This document shows positions 50,001 through 56,970 of a DNA stretch of 64,000 bases, in pieces (positions within the stretch are counted from its first letter, which is position 1; each line of letters starts with the position of its first letter). The stretch is taken from NCBI GenBank assembly GCA_037975125.1, contig CM075857.1, positions 19,213,497-19,277,496 on the forward strand, read 5' to 3'. Made by a program: the position numbers and the translations under genes. Under the pieces are notes generated by a model. It was not told the DNA's origin. It saw only the letters and a program-made list of their open reading frames with translations, and did no database searches. The stretch is from Latrodectus hesperus (taxonomy: Eukaryota > Arthropoda > Arachnida > Araneae > Theridiidae).

Positions 50001-53000
50001 AAGTACGAAGTCAACGAAGTCATAAAGGTTCTCTCGCATTTCAAAGGCAAGAAAATCGTTGAGATCTGCTCAAAATGTAAAACTGAGCAAGCTTCTCCTC
50101 AACATATCCTGGACTGTTTGGGAATGTACAGAGGACATTTACTCACCCCCCTTCTCGTCCTTGATTTTCTCAGGGTCAATGATCTGATGCATCTTGTCTG
50201 ACTTCGTCAGTTAGGGGATAAGCCACAATAACACAAATAATGTCCAGAAGCTGTTTCAGTGTATTTATAAATTAAAATCTGTTAATTCTTGACTTTCGAC
50301 AACGAACGTTCTTTGTTTTCCAAAATAGAAATTTATTGCCTCCTTTGGTACAAGTAAGTTAACTAATACTGGTTTTATTTATATATGGGAAGAATAAATA
50401 CAATTACCAATTGACATTCGACTTAAAGCATTATCTTTTGCTTAAATTTCTGTTTTTTAGCTCCGAAAATCCACAAACAGGAGATAAAAGTTAATTTTGA
50501 GGTGTATTTCAAGTCCTGTTGATCGTTGATTATGAAAATGCGCGCTGACGCAACTGCTGAGGTTGTATCAAGTTCATTTCAGCTCCTACTGTTGATGCAT
50601 GAATAGGCGTAAAAATATTTCATCTAACAGAAAATTACAGAGTATGCAAGTCAATAACATTCAGAATATTATTATTTCAAACACCATTTCAAATAGTCAG
50701 TTTTACAGCTATGTAGTGTTCCTGTTCGATTAATTCACCCACCTGTTGGATCTATAAGGTTGGTGCGTATGAAATGTCGGATTCTCTTTACATGCGAACG
50801 TTTTCCTCCCTGTTTTCGTTATACTTTTGTATTTGGCATAACCTCATTCATACTCGTATTGTCCATTGCCAGAGACTCATTTCAGCAAAATAGGTTTTCT
50901 CGAAGGTCTTCCCTTTTTTATTTCTTTTGAGTTTATTGCCGATATGAATTCTGCCGACATTCGCGTCATTTTCTTATATGAGTACAAACTTGGTAATAGT
51001 GCTGCAAAAGCTGCACGCAACATAAACCAAGCGTTTGGGGAGAATACGGTTAACGATCGGAAAGTGCAGCGTTGGTTCGAAAAATTTCGGACTGGCGATT
51101 TTTCACTGCAAAATGAGCCGCGCGGAAGACCCAAAACGTCTGTGAAGAATGATGACCTGAAGGCTCTAGTGGAAGCGGATCCAGCCGTATCCACGAGGGA
51201 ACTTGCTATCAGGATGAAAGTTGACCATACAACGATATTGAGACACCTTTCTGAGATTGGCAAGGTTAAGAAGATGGACAAGTGGGTACCGCACGCACTG
51301 ACAGAGCGAAATAAGCTGGATCGGTTAAATGTATGCTCATCATTGCAGCATCCACCCTATTCACCGGATCTCTCGCCGACCGATTTTCATTTTTTCAAGC
51401 ATTTAGAGCTGTTTTTAAGGGGCAAACACTATGAAAATGAAGACAGTCTAAAAAACTCGATATCAGAGTTTATTAATTCTAAAGACCAAAATTTTTTGAA
51501 GACAGGCATCTACGCTTTAAAATCTCGTTGGGAGAAGAGTATTGAAGCGAATGGAGCATACTTTGATTGAATAAACAGCTTTTGAAGAAAGATATGCAGT
51601 TTTATACAATCACTTAAGAATCCGACATTTCATACGCACCAACCTAATATGTTTCACACAAACATATGATAAGTGATTTAAACCTTGGTGAAAAATGTTT
51701 GAACCATAAAATGTTCTAAATATTTTAACTTCAGATCATGATATTTAACTATCAACGTTTTACCTTCCTAATACAAATCTTAACTTTGCAAGGTATATTA
51801 CGAAACCGAAATAACGCAATCTTGTCGGTGGGTTGTGTCTCTTCCATATAATTTCCAGTTTAAAAAATTATACTAGTGAAGTTTTTGTTTCAATTAATTT
51901 TTATTTTTATTTTATTTATAAATAAATCGTTTTAAAATAATCTCAACCTATTTTAATGTTTGGGCATAAAAAAAATTCAGTCTCTTCATAATTCTAATCT
52001 AGCTCAGCTTATCATTATTTAACTTTGCGCCATAAGCCTAGAATTCAGTCTCTTCATAATTCTAATCTAGCTCAGCTTATCATTATTTAACTTTGCGCCA
52101 TAAGCCTCAACTAACCAAGTATATGAGGCCTCCGTAACTTGATTGGAAAAGGGTGCACTTTAACTGGAGGCAGTGGGTTCGATTCCTGGCGCAGTCGAAA
52201 ATTTGCGTTTCATTAATGTTGACTAGGGCATGTAGAACAGGAAATGATTGCCACATTCTTCCGCTGGTGTGCCAAAATAAAGGAGGAAAGGTATAGCTTT
52301 GGTATCGACCTCGTCACTTCACTGTAGCTCAAAATTGCAAGGCGATTGGCTGTTTTTAGTAGCTTTTCTGTTGGTAAGATAGCCGAAAATATATTGTAAA
52401 TGAACATGTAATTCCTAGAATAAATTTACTTATTAATTTGCTATATTTTTGTTATTAATAATTTGTTATAGAACTAGTTGGATATATCCCCCCATTGGCA
52501 AAAACTTCGACTATTTTCATCACCAAGCAATTTTAACGCTATTGCCACGTAAAGTCACAAGTGGTAGTTTCTTTTTAATTGCAAGATATAGTTTATTCAT
52601 TTTGAATTCATAAATAATTTCTTGTAATGCTAATTATTCAGTTCAAAACAACGGTTCTTCAGAAAATTTCGGTTCTTATTTCTGAATCTTTGTCTACTGT
52701 TTATAATATTGATACCATATAAAAAATGTTTAAAACACTTCATTAGTTTCAATTCTGTTGGTAGTGAATTTTCTTTCTATAGGTTTTCTGTTATATTCAT
52801 TAAATATTTTGCAAAATTAACCAAATTTTTATGACTGACTTCCAGCGTGACTGAAAAAAAACGGATTTCGTGAAATCCAATTCTGAAGTAATTTCATTTA
52901 ATAGAATTATCTCTTCTAAAGAAAATTATCGTGACTTTGAAAGAAACTCGAAAATTTAAACTACCTTTGAAACAAATTTTAGTACTCTTGTGGAAAAAAA

Positions 53001-55786
53001 AGAGCAATGGCTTCGCTAGGAAATAAGAACCTAGTCCTGCTCTTCTTTTATCTTTAAAAAAAGAAATGACGTCAGTTGAATTCACGAGGGAGAAAAAGCG
53101 ATACCTTTCCGACCATTAAAGCAAAAGTTTTTTTTTCCGGAATGTCTAGAGGTTAAAAGAAAAGAAAATGTTTCTGAATTCACCATGATCTACAATTTCA
53201 TAATTTAGTTTCTCGGCTTATGTTCTCACCGGTTTTTCTCTTAGGGTTTCTGTATTCTGGAATAAATTGTGCGCATTTTTCCTGAACTGCTTTTCGTGCA
53301 TTTTTAATGGTAAGAACTGAGTAGCTTTATCTTTCTAAACACAATTCAATGTGTTAAGTATTTATTATACAAAAGGCTCTGTTTTAAAAGATCACCTAAC
53401 AGGATTTGTTGAAAGCTGAATTGGGATATAGATTGCAGTAAAGTAAACTTCATTTCTTTTTCGCTCTAAAATAAATATAAAGAACGGCACATGAGCATGT
53501 TAATATTGAATGAAGGCTTTGATAAAATTATCAAAATATCACATTTCTGATCTACGCTACATGAAACTAAATTTCAGATTGTGTAAATGGCATCATTTGT
53601 CTCAAACTTGTCTCTTGTTTGGAGTTATTGGCTCATAATCAACAAGAAATATAGATATGAAATAATAAAATTACAGTAGTCAATTTTTTTAATAACGGCG
53701 GCCACTGAGTGACTAACCCTTCGCTACAACAAGGCCGGAAATTGCTACTCATTTGTTGTGAGCACCTGTTGAACCAAGACACGGAGGCGAGTAGCATTAC
53801 TCATGCCATGCCACCATAACCCGCTTATAGGATGGGCCACATTCATACATCTGAAAAGAAAAGACAGAGAAGTACAGAGAGAAAGTAACATCCATAACCG
53901 AATCGGGATTCGAACCCGAGACTCACAGCTTAGGAGTCAGGAACTCTAACCGCTCAGCCATCGGTCGGCATAATTGTCAAATAAAATGCACAAAACAATA
54001 TAAAATATTATATAGAACGTAACTGATATACTATTAATAACCAATGATTGTTATCAAAAAGCAATGCTTATCGATAAACTAAGTGAAGCAAGATTTTTTG
54101 TGGAGATTACATAGTACTGTTAAATTATGTATATTAATGATTGTTTCCATTTATGCATCCATTATGAAGAGTAAGTCATTTCTGAAATTGAATTTGCACT
54201 CACTCTTTTATATGAAGTTAAAATAACATGGAATATGATACAGAGAGCAAAAGAACACATCACAATGAACAGGAATGGTCTGAATGAAGTTCATTAATTG
54301 AATGCACACAATCCATGAAAAGATCGAATTAAAAGTACTTGGTAAGAAATTTCATTTGAAATGTTCTTAGTTTGTGTGTCCCACATCACATCATAGCTTT
54401 CGATTAAACTGCTGTTTGATTGAAGTTTTAAATTCTTTCCAAGCAGACTACTTACATTATGACATTCACAAGGCAAATATTAAAGTATCAATCAAGCATA
54501 TTGATTATTAAACGTGTGTGCAAAACGTCATCAACATTTAACCACCACGAGACTGATACCAGATTTTCAAAGTCAAATAAAACTTCATGGTTCATTAAGA
54601 TAGAGAGTAAAAAGCTACGTAGAGCAAGGAGTTATACGTTTCCATGGTATCTATATAGAGCTGATAGCTGATCTATGTCTGAGTAGTCAGCGCTAGTTTT
54701 TAAACCTTTCATGAGTTCGATTCTAACATTCGCCTCCAATGTTTGTTGGTTGCAGCAGCATGCTTCCCTGTACCTAGGCCTGAGTTGGGCTCTACCAGTT
54801 GGAGAGAAGCAGCAGGGTGGAGGCTTCGTGATTAACAAGCAGGGACCAAGCGGAAGACGCCCAATGCTTGGTCTGCTACTCCCAGAAATATCATTCCACT
54901 TGGAGGACATTGCGACCACGCCCAGTTTTAACGTGCCTGAGTCTTTAGCAAACACGATGGATCTTTCGTTAAGCCGGGGTTCGAGCTCACTACCTACCGA
55001 TAATGAGAACGTCGACCTAACCAACCTGGGTATCACGGCTTATTCATGAATGTAAGTTGATCTCGGCATGTAAGCACATTTAGTGGGTGTATCATCGTAG
55101 CTTCAAAAGTTTGTCTTCGTAATTTAAGGGCAGGGTACAAGCAAAAGACCTCCAATCTTGGCCTGCCACCCCCAGAGGTATCTTTCAACATAGAGGACAT
55201 TGCCGCCACGACATATTTAAAGTGTCCCAGCCGCCGTTATCGAACACGACATATCTTCGATTGGGTCGGGATTCGAACTCGCGACCTTCCGATAGCGAGA
55301 ACGAATGTCTTAAGCAACAACAATCTAAGTTATAAAGTGCATTTCGATACTTTCCCCCATGTCTCACATATTAATTTATTACCTCAACACGTTTCCTTTA
55401 TTTTTAGTTTCGAAAAGTAATAAATTTGTTTTAAAAAAATTTAAATTCTTATTTCCTATTTATATGATAAAACTATTATATAATTACTATTAAAAAATTA
55501 AAACAGCACACATTCCAAACTTAAGGAATGCAAGATATCTATATTTCAATCTGAAACTTGTGCCTTTATTAGTTTTGTTCACTGCGTTTGTCTGCATTTT
55601 TGTCTCTTCCCTCAGGACCAGGGTGGTGTGTCCCATCATCGACGTCATCAGCGACACGAGCTTTGAGTACGTGCCTGCGTCGGACATGACGTGGGGTGGA
55701 TTCAACTGGAAAATGAACTTCCGGTGGTACAGAGTCCCCCAGAGGGAGGTCGATCGACGCAACGGAGACAGGACTTTACCTGTTAG
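25919..55786 (+). CDS. Pgant5: Polypeptide N-acetylgalactosaminyltransferase, GALNT1/13 type, partial spliced CDS (5 exons)
   Basis: Joined from 25919-26087, 32203-32369, 38161-38216, 49598-49749 and 55616-55786. The enzyme family (CAZy GT27) transfers GalNAc from UDP-GalNAc to Ser/Thr in the Golgi lumen and so starts mucin-type O-glycosylation. The joined protein, about 207 residues, runs in frame through [81 protein letters not shown] (DxH metal-binding motif) and [13 protein letters not shown]. These match vertebrate GALNT1/GALNT13 closely in order and spacing; Pgant5 is the fly counterpart as I recall. Missing are the N-terminal anchor and the WGGEN and ricin-lectin parts, expected in exons outside the window. 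Subfamily is inferred from remembered sequences. Confidence 0.9.
26094..28543. other. Intron sequence
   Basis: AT-rich sequence with no recognisable element. A somewhat GC-richer segment at 26460-26700 is unassigned. Confidence 0.5.
28544..29144. mobile_element. Non-autonomous DNA transposon with about 22-bp inverted ends, CGCGTTAT-rich
   Basis: The left end CAATGATCTCCCCCATAACC pairs with the inverted right end, which reads CAGTAATCGCCCTATAAC. TA flanks both (28542-28543 and 29145-29146). The subterminal regions carry several copies of AACGCGTT/CGCGTTATA (28595, 28640, 29050 areas), unusual in this CpG-poor DNA. The style recalls pogo/Tigger ends. No transposase frame remains in 600 bp. Confidence 0.65.
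29302..29750 (+). repeat. SINE family D, interrupted by a family A SINE
   Basis: The head 'gatggctgagtggttagcgc' with B box 'aattcgaatcccgg' and 'atagatgttactttc' occupies 29302-29391. The body resumes at 29582 ('tttctctgtcctttc', 'ccaccctgtaaacgggtt', 'acgctactcgcctccgtgac') and ends near 29750. The uninterrupted minus-strand copy at 53698-53970 shows that the two halves belong together. Confidence 0.8.
29392..29576 (+). repeat. SINE family A, best-preserved copy, nested in family D
   Basis: 'gaactggcagctgaatgg' with 'ttagcgctcttgccttcgg' forms the A-box end, and 'gggttcgaatcccacc' is the B box. 'gatgtttgtagtggttcgg', 'taattagccctcgtgtgc' and 'gaccgttgagcgacagac' follow. A 5-bp repeat, CTGTG (29387-29391 and 29577-29581), borders it and may be the target duplication. 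Confidence 0.85.
29751..30693. other. Intron sequence
   Basis: AT-rich sequence with no gene or defined repeat that I can support. Confidence 0.5.
30694..30938. mobile_element. Miniature inverted-repeat element, family G, copy 1
   Basis: It starts GGCACAGATGC and 'gcatgccaaattctgag'; the other end carries the inverse ('ttcagaatttgggatgct'). The interior ('ttacgtcatagaaatggaga', 'cctataagaatt', 'ccgccaaaaatattcag') matches copy 2 at 31400-31657. The right terminus is decayed. Confidence 0.65.
31400..31657. mobile_element. Miniature inverted-repeat element, family G, copy 2
   Basis: The ends are complementary: GGGCACAGAGCCCGTATAAT with 'ggatgccaaaatctgag' on the left, and 'ttcagaattcggcatcc' through 'ggcatctgtgccc' on the right. 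It lies in the same orientation about 700 bp after copy 1. No coding capacity. Confidence 0.7.
31658..32202. other. Intron sequence up to the second exon
   Basis: AT-rich, ending in a long pyrimidine tract (ttttctttttt) and AG at 32201-32202, a strong acceptor. In-frame codons from 32126 are intronic read-through. Confidence 0.6.
32203..32369 (+). CDS. Pgant5: GalNAc-transferase exon: start of the GT-A nucleotide-binding fold
   Basis: It starts with one base completing Gly, then encodes [39 protein letters not shown] and ILVDDASER. This is the beta-alpha-beta start of the catalytic domain; [13 protein letters not shown] and LVDDAS are near-invariant in the family. It ends in phase 1 at 32369, followed by donor GTACGT. 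Confidence 0.95.
32370..33613. other. Intron sequence
   Basis: Mostly AT-rich. A less AT-rich segment at 32960-33480 begins with 'gagctggcagccgaatgag', close to a family A SINE head, but the body does not follow. I see no coding match on either strand. Confidence 0.4.
33614..33785. repeat. Long imperfect palindrome of about 172 bp
   Basis: The inner arms GTGCTCTTTCCATTTCTCG (33668 on) and GCGAGAAAGGGCAAGAGCAC (33712-33731) pair. Pairing extends outward ('acattatattcttaac' with 'gttaagaatgttatat') to TTAATATTTTT and AAAAATATTAA at the rims. It could be a foldback or miniature transposon, or a hairpin RNA source. Confidence 0.7.
34606..34645. repeat. Hairpin with 16-bp arms
   Basis: AGTATTGTTATAAAAT (34606-34621) pairs with ATTTTATAACAGTACT (34630-34645) with a single G-T pair and an 8-nt loop. 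Confidence 0.7.
36680..36815 (+). repeat. SINE family A, 5'-truncated
   Basis: B box 'gattcgaatcccacc', then 'gcttgtagtggttggg', 'aaccgtaggccaaatctaat' and 'aaccattgagcgagaaac' follow the family order. Confidence 0.7.
37440..37715 (-). repeat. tRNA-derived SINE, family I, minus strand
   Basis: Shares 'cttggcctgccactcccag', 'cttggaggacattgcgacca' and 'gagattcgctctcacaacc' with the copies at 54715-55335. An inverted tRNA-like head lies at the right end. Confidence 0.65.
37954..38038. repeat. Tandem palindromes GAAAGTCATACTTTC between A/T runs
   Basis: GAAAGTCATACTTTC occurs at 37974 and 38010, each time flanked by a T run on the left and an A run on the right, with A-run/T-run junctions between. 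The whole 85 bp is nearly self-complementary. It lies about 120 bp upstream of the third recognised exon. Confidence 0.85.
38161..38216 (+). CDS. Pgant5: GalNAc-transferase exon: short 56-bp exon
   Basis: Acceptor 'ccttttag', then two bases complete Asp, followed by [18 protein letters not shown] in phase 0. It bridges DDASER-D and the [14 protein letters not shown] exon exactly as in GALNT1 (DFL..PLE.YV.KL). Donor GTAAGT at 38217. Confidence 0.92.
38217..39257. other. Intron sequence
   Basis: AT-rich; nothing supported apart from short A/T runs. Confidence 0.5.
39258..39490 (+). repeat. SINE family B, 5'-truncated
   Basis: The tRNA-like head is absent. The body 'atggatgtaatggtctatag', 'cgccatctatcagaggagtc', 'actttcaccttcgtggtgc' and tail 'gtcataagtaaca' match 9940-10312. 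Confidence 0.8.
39491..41209. other. Intron sequence
   Basis: Strongly AT-rich, no supported feature. Confidence 0.5.
41214..41412. mobile_element. piggyBac-like miniature element with TTAA target duplication
   Basis: TTAA lies at 41210-41213 and 41413-41416. The ends are CCCCTTGA and (inverted) TCAAGGGG, and the length between is 199 bp. TTAA duplication with CCC-starting ends is typical of piggyBac. An internal 19-bp palindrome, TGACGAGTAATACTCGTCA, occupies 41341-41359. No coding capacity. Confidence 0.75.
41851..42100 (+). repeat. Dispersed SINE-like repeat, family F, copy 1
   Basis: 'ctccagtggctcagtagc', 'cttcccgtaagctcagcaaa', 'ctccttcactgggttgctg', 'gttggggacgtgtccacg' and 'cttccgctggtgtggcgtgg' recur at 42560-42603 plus 48175-48400, and inverted at 63838-63967. 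The head is somewhat tRNA-like. Confidence 0.75.
42130..42500 (+). pseudogene. 5'-truncated LINE, ORF2 C-terminal fragment
   Basis: The plus frames read [20 protein letters not shown] and later [20 protein letters not shown]. This is the C-terminal zinc-finger region of R1/jockey-like ORF2 ('LTGHG.f..yl.....C.C......HlL.eCp'). A 20-bp inverted duplication (42262-42281 with 42294-42313) has rewritten the CxxC part. Confidence 0.6.
43137..44270 (+). CDS. LINE ORF1: nucleic-acid-binding Gag-like protein
   Basis: 377 residues from the first ATG at 43137; an upstream in-frame GTG at 43101 would add 12. ORF1 proteins of this group coat the element RNA in the ribonucleoprotein. After an N-terminal domain with [15 protein letters not shown] and [14 protein letters not shown] come three zinc knuckles at about residues 174-226: C-x2-C-x4-H-x4-C twice, then C-x2-C-x3-H-x6-C. 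The C-terminal third is Thr/Ser/Lys-rich and basic, then acidic near the end ([16 protein letters not shown]). There is no stop or frameshift. The end overlaps the open ORF2 frame by about 40 bp. Confidence 0.88.
   Translation: METNISILPREHTLSLLNAKFYVIKRKEGTFDTVSPFLIQKAMLGTVGDVKSIRKLRSGDLMVEVASKTQATLIANMNMLANLEVSVSPHTNLNFSRGVISAKDLLNTPTDEILENLKEQKVCAVKRITVRRDDKVINTKHLILTFATPDLPQHINAAYMHLSVRPFIPNPLRCFQCQRFGHSKAACRGKLTCARCAAVGHDSSSCTAKERCVNCKGDHPSYARSCPIWILEKEITTTKVKNNCTYPEARRAVTARTPQVGVSYATVAAKVTRTTSTQTDALSLPIVKLPTTSVQKPKSTSTSTTRRKAPMAKSKALKALKLKSAKEGNFRPSISTRKALTLEADAVSLHPSDDDLSLEEMSDDMPSSSGKGAFQIQ
44300..47947 (+). CDS. LINE ORF2: endonuclease, reverse transcriptase, RNase H
   Basis: Open for 1215 codons from TTG at 44300, though the frame is free from 44228 and the endonuclease clearly begins upstream (SWNCHG at 44282-44299). 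No ATG precedes that motif; the first one (44402) would delete it. Numbering from 44300: endonuclease QET at 23-25, GDFN 120-123, SDHFP 195-199; [11 protein letters not shown] from 566, GVPQGS from 624, YVDD 656-659; RNase H D956, E989, D1013, H1057, D1067; C-terminal finger [17 protein letters not shown] near 1155. All catalytic residues I can check are present. It nicks target DNA and reverse-transcribes the element RNA. Translation probably depends on reinitiation or frameshifting from ORF1. Confidence 0.92.
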   Translation: MRSHNDDIKSIISAYNPACVALQETFLKSSNNFSMRGFKSFRKDCGDDGAVSGGVCILTSNNYPSTAQHLNTTLQAVAVRIHTSCLLTVCSLYLPPHDVIRQEELDALIDQLPTPFLLLGDFNGHSSLWGNDNTNSRGRQIERFISDNSLCLLNTDEKTYFHVPTRTFHSLDLAICSPSLLPLLNLNVGNDLHNSDHFPLVISQTGGSSVRQRLPTYVYSRADWTLFTQLAVVDNEMVMIDDIDNAISKVTETIINAADASIPKCSSIPHRRCKPWWNDECQNTYKKQRKLWGLFRRYPTTENLIAFKRAKALARRARRRSQKESWSRYVSSITSSTSSKQLWRRVKAANGMYREFSIPILKSGAAVHSSPKDIANVLGETFASVSSNDSYSPSFLRTKSRAERTPIRFNHRQALPYNCEFRMLELKRALQQAHDTSPGPDGISYQMLRHLSPDSLLNLLLLFNRIWTENQFPSLWSEAIVIPILKANKDPSVPSSYRPIALTSCLCKTLERMVNARLIYVLETNKCIHINQSGFRKGRSTLDNITYLETQIRNAFVRRNHLVSIFFDIEKAYDRTWRYGILRRMYDFGFRGNLPIFIENFLCSRGFKVRIGSVMSNTFIQAEGVPQGSILSVTLFNLYISCILHQISPPVYGTLYVDDLQISCEGSNMRLIERQLQTTVNKLAAWCAENGHTLSPSKSNCVHFCKKTSLHNDPTIYINSTPIPVVNEIKFLGITFDRKLNFLPHVLHLRKKCERSLNILKVLSNTSWGADRTALLRVYQSLILSRIDYGCSVYGSARSSVLRRLDTIHHSALRICSGAFRTSPVQSLYAICQQLPLDLRRMQLSLSYYAKIMSDPHHPLRSMTTTPALIRLYDARSYSIPPFLTRTKSNLLYSDLCDVRFDKTDFLLHPPWYDPQIQIINAFARYRKSDTATTVFQQLYASHRCQYTTYTPVFTDGSKSAGHVGCAVVIENKTLSYSLHPSCSIFSAEATAIYQALQQMNTTDTSKYCVYTDSLSVLEALRNSSFDCHPVVSRIFRALDSLAGKGYDIIFCWIPSHVGLDGNERADAAAKSASGPCLPSVPLSDVRKNVKILIHSLWQESWNMQVSNKLHAIFPYITSLTVLPIRSADVRLTRLRIGHTRFTHRHLFLNELNPWCETCDEPFTVYHILISCSYFNQYRLHFFNCDILTLFDLLGEPPHRNLFAFLRAIGFLYYI
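48533..49597. other. Intron sequence
   Basis: AT-rich; ends in 'tttgcttgctttag', the acceptor of the next exon. No other feature. Confidence 0.5.
49598..49749 (+). CDS. Pgant5: GalNAc-transferase exon: catalytic DxH motif
   Basis: Phase 0 start. It encodes [40 protein letters not shown] and [16 protein letters not shown] holds the Asp-x-His that coordinates Mn2+ and UDP-GalNAc in GT27 enzymes. It ends with two bases of Arg at 49749, donor GTTGGT. Confidence 0.95.
50010..50235 (+). pseudogene. LINE ORF2 C-terminal zinc-finger fragment
   Basis: The plus frame reads [20 protein letters not shown] and then [16 protein letters not shown] and [14 protein letters not shown]. CxxC...HxxxxC followed by 'DFLRVN' matches the end of a non-LTR ORF2 from a different family than the intact LINE. 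The 5' part is missing. Confidence 0.6.
50755..51647 (+). mobile_element. Internally deleted mariner with near-perfect inverted repeats
   Basis: The ends are complementary over about 31 bp: AAGGTTGGTGCGTATGAAAT on the left and ATTTCATACGCACCAACCTA on the right, one mismatch at the tip. TA flanks are at 50753-50754 and 51648-51649. Full mariners are about 1.3 kb; this copy is 893 bp and lacks the middle of the transposase gene. Confidence 0.88.
50944..51570 (+). CDS. Deleted mariner transposase, open frame without the first two catalytic Asp
   Basis: ATG at 50944 ([17 protein letters not shown]) opens 208 codons; in-frame codons continue upstream to 50866 without ATG. Both helix-turn-helix motifs are present ([16 protein letters not shown] and [19 protein letters not shown]), followed by [14 protein letters not shown]. 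The sequence then jumps from LNVCSSL to [20 protein letters not shown]. In SETMAR-type transposases about 130-140 residues lie here, including the first two Asp of DD34D. The deletion keeps the frame to [15 protein letters not shown]. Transposition activity is not expected; DNA binding might remain. Confidence 0.8.
   Translation: MNSADIRVIFLYEYKLGNSAAKAARNINQAFGENTVNDRKVQRWFEKFRTGDFSLQNEPRGRPKTSVKNDDLKALVEADPAVSTRELAIRMKVDHTTILRHLSEIGKVKKMDKWVPHALTERNKLDRLNVCSSLQHPPYSPDLSPTDFHFFKHLELFLRGKHYENEDSLKNSISEFINSKDQNFLKTGIYALKSRWEKSIEANGAYFD
51974..52107. repeat. Tandem duplication, two 68-bp units
   Basis: 'aattcagtctcttcataatt' through 'gcgccataagcct' occurs at 51974-52039 and identically at 52042-52107. 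Confidence 0.9.
52122..52360 (+). repeat. SINE-like repeat with tRNA-like head (divergent family F relative)
   Basis: The head 'gcctccgtaacttgattgg' with B box 'gggttcgattcctgg' is followed by 'cttccgctggtgtgcc' and 'cgacctcgtcacttcactg', which parallel the family F body. Confidence 0.6.
52361..53697. other. Intron sequence with a family H repeat
   Basis: 52485-52560 resembles 19570-19640 ('ccccattggcaa', 'tcaccaagcaatttta'). The rest is AT-rich with no supported feature. Confidence 0.4.
53698..53970 (-). repeat. SINE family D, uninterrupted, minus strand
   Basis: Reverse complement of 29302-29750 without the nested SINE A. Inverted B box 'gggattcgaacccgag' and head 'aaccgctcagccatcgg' lie at the right end; the body 'acccgcttataggatgggcc' and 'acggaggcgagtagc' at the left. 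Confidence 0.85.
53971..54714. other. Intron sequence
   Basis: AT-rich, no supported gene or repeat. Confidence 0.45.
54715..55045 (-). repeat. SINE family I, minus strand, copy 2
   Basis: The inverted tRNA-like head is at the right (minus strand: 'aggttggttaggtcgacg' and B box 'gagctcgaaccccgg'). The body shares 'cacttggaggacattgcgac' with the other copies. The left part ('ctgagttgggctctaccag') is absent from copies 1 and 3. Confidence 0.75.
55060..55335 (-). repeat. SINE family I, minus strand, copy 3
   Basis: Directly behind copy 2 in the same orientation. Inverted B box 'gggattcgaactcgcg'; shared body 'cttggcctgccacccccag' and 'agaggacattgccgcca'. Confidence 0.75.
55616..55786 (+). CDS. 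Pgant5: GalNAc-transferase exon: central catalytic domain
   Basis: Acceptor 'cttccctcag', one base completes Arg, then [40 protein letters not shown] and [16 protein letters not shown]. The family reads 'RT.[16 protein letters not shown]...sdmt.GGFNWKLnFrWy.vP..E..rR'. It ends with two bases of Arg; donor GTAAGT at 55787. The expected next exon (TP.MAGGLF...) was not found in the remaining 8 kb. Confidence 0.95.
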
Positions 55787-56106
55787 GTAAGTGGGTGGAA
55801 GAAGTTTCAATTCAGTTTTTACTTTACACAATCTATATTGCTGTAATATGCTTTCGTGTGTTTCTGCATGCTCATTCAAATTGAAGGCTTTACAAGGTTA
55901 AGAACCTTGCTATTGATTGTGAAATTTTAGATATTTTTATAAAATACTGTAAAAGTTCTAATTACTAACTTCAAATCGATTTTCTTTCTAAAAAGAAAAT
56001 GTTGAAATTCACGATATTGACTGGCATTTACTTTTAGTACGATGAAAAAATAATAGTATGTGAAGAATTTTATATGGTAAGTCGCGCGCTGCATTGCCTA
56101 TTATTT
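55787..56106. other. Intron sequence
   Basis: Begins with GTAAGT; AT-rich, nothing else seen. Confidence 0.6.
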
Positions 56107-56357
56107 ACAATGATGTAGTAAACACCTTCACCGTTTGAATTTGAGGGACTCTCCAATCTGCCCTTTTTGCGGACTAGAGGATATGACTGGTGACCACCTT
56201 TTCACTTGCCCTGGACTTTCGGACGTCGCAGATAGAAATTCTGCGGAAGATGACTTTTCATTCACCTCAAGATTGTATTGGGCTGCCCGACAGAGACTGA
56301 TGGTTGAAAAACCAAGGTCGGGCGCAGGATAAAAAAACAAAACAATGATGTAGTAAA
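56107..56357 (+). mobile_element. 219-bp LINE tail with 16-bp target duplications
   Basis: ACAATGATGTAGTAAA lies at 56107-56122 and 56342-56357. Between them is the last 60-odd codons of a LINE ORF2 with a CxxC...HxxxxC finger (ICPFCGLEDMTGDHLFTCPG), a stop (56330-56332) and a short A-rich tail. Extreme 5' truncation during target-primed reverse transcription explains it. Confidence 0.85.
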
Positions 56358-56587
56358 AAAGCTACAAAATCTAATCTCAATGTATAGGAATGCAAAAATC
56401 TTAAAATTGTCTTAAGAGTTAGATATTGTGATAATCAATCAAATTTTCAGTGTCGCCGAAATTACTTTATGTAATATTTATGTTTATTTTGTAATATCTT
56501 AATGTAACTATCTGAAACAGCACAACTAATTGCATATCAATATGAATTAATTGCCAGAAATATAGCTTATTAAAACAATAAGCTGCA
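56358..56587. other. Intron sequence
   Basis: AT-rich, no feature. Confidence 0.5.
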
Positions 56588-56970
56588 TAGGGCCATGGTC
56601 GCCTAGTGGTCAGGGCCTCGACATTCTGTCCGGAAGGGCTGGATTCGATTCCCAATGCCACCTGGGACCCATCGAGTACATGCGATAGAAGTGCTTGTTA
56701 AATATGTGGAATCGGAAGTCCTGTAGTCAGTCGTTGAGCAGTTGCATGGGTGTAATGGTCTGGAGACAATTTCCTCTCCCTCCAGATCAAAGTCAAAATT
56801 GAAGGAATGGATCCTCTTGTGCTGCCATCTATTGGAGGAGTCTTAGAGCAAAGCCGTACTTTTACCTTCGTGGTGCTCTGGTTAAAAAAACGCACCCTAT
56901 TCTGACTTAATTTCGCATAGCCGTTGGCCAGCCAACTTGGCTTGTCCACAAGTGTCATAAATAACAAAAG
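56588..56970 (+). repeat. SINE family B, full-length
   Basis: Head 'ggccatggtcgcctagtgg' with B box 'ggattcgattccc', body 'gggtgtaatggtctggag', 'gccatctattggaggagtc', tail 'gtgtcataaataac'. Target duplication not clear. Confidence 0.82.
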
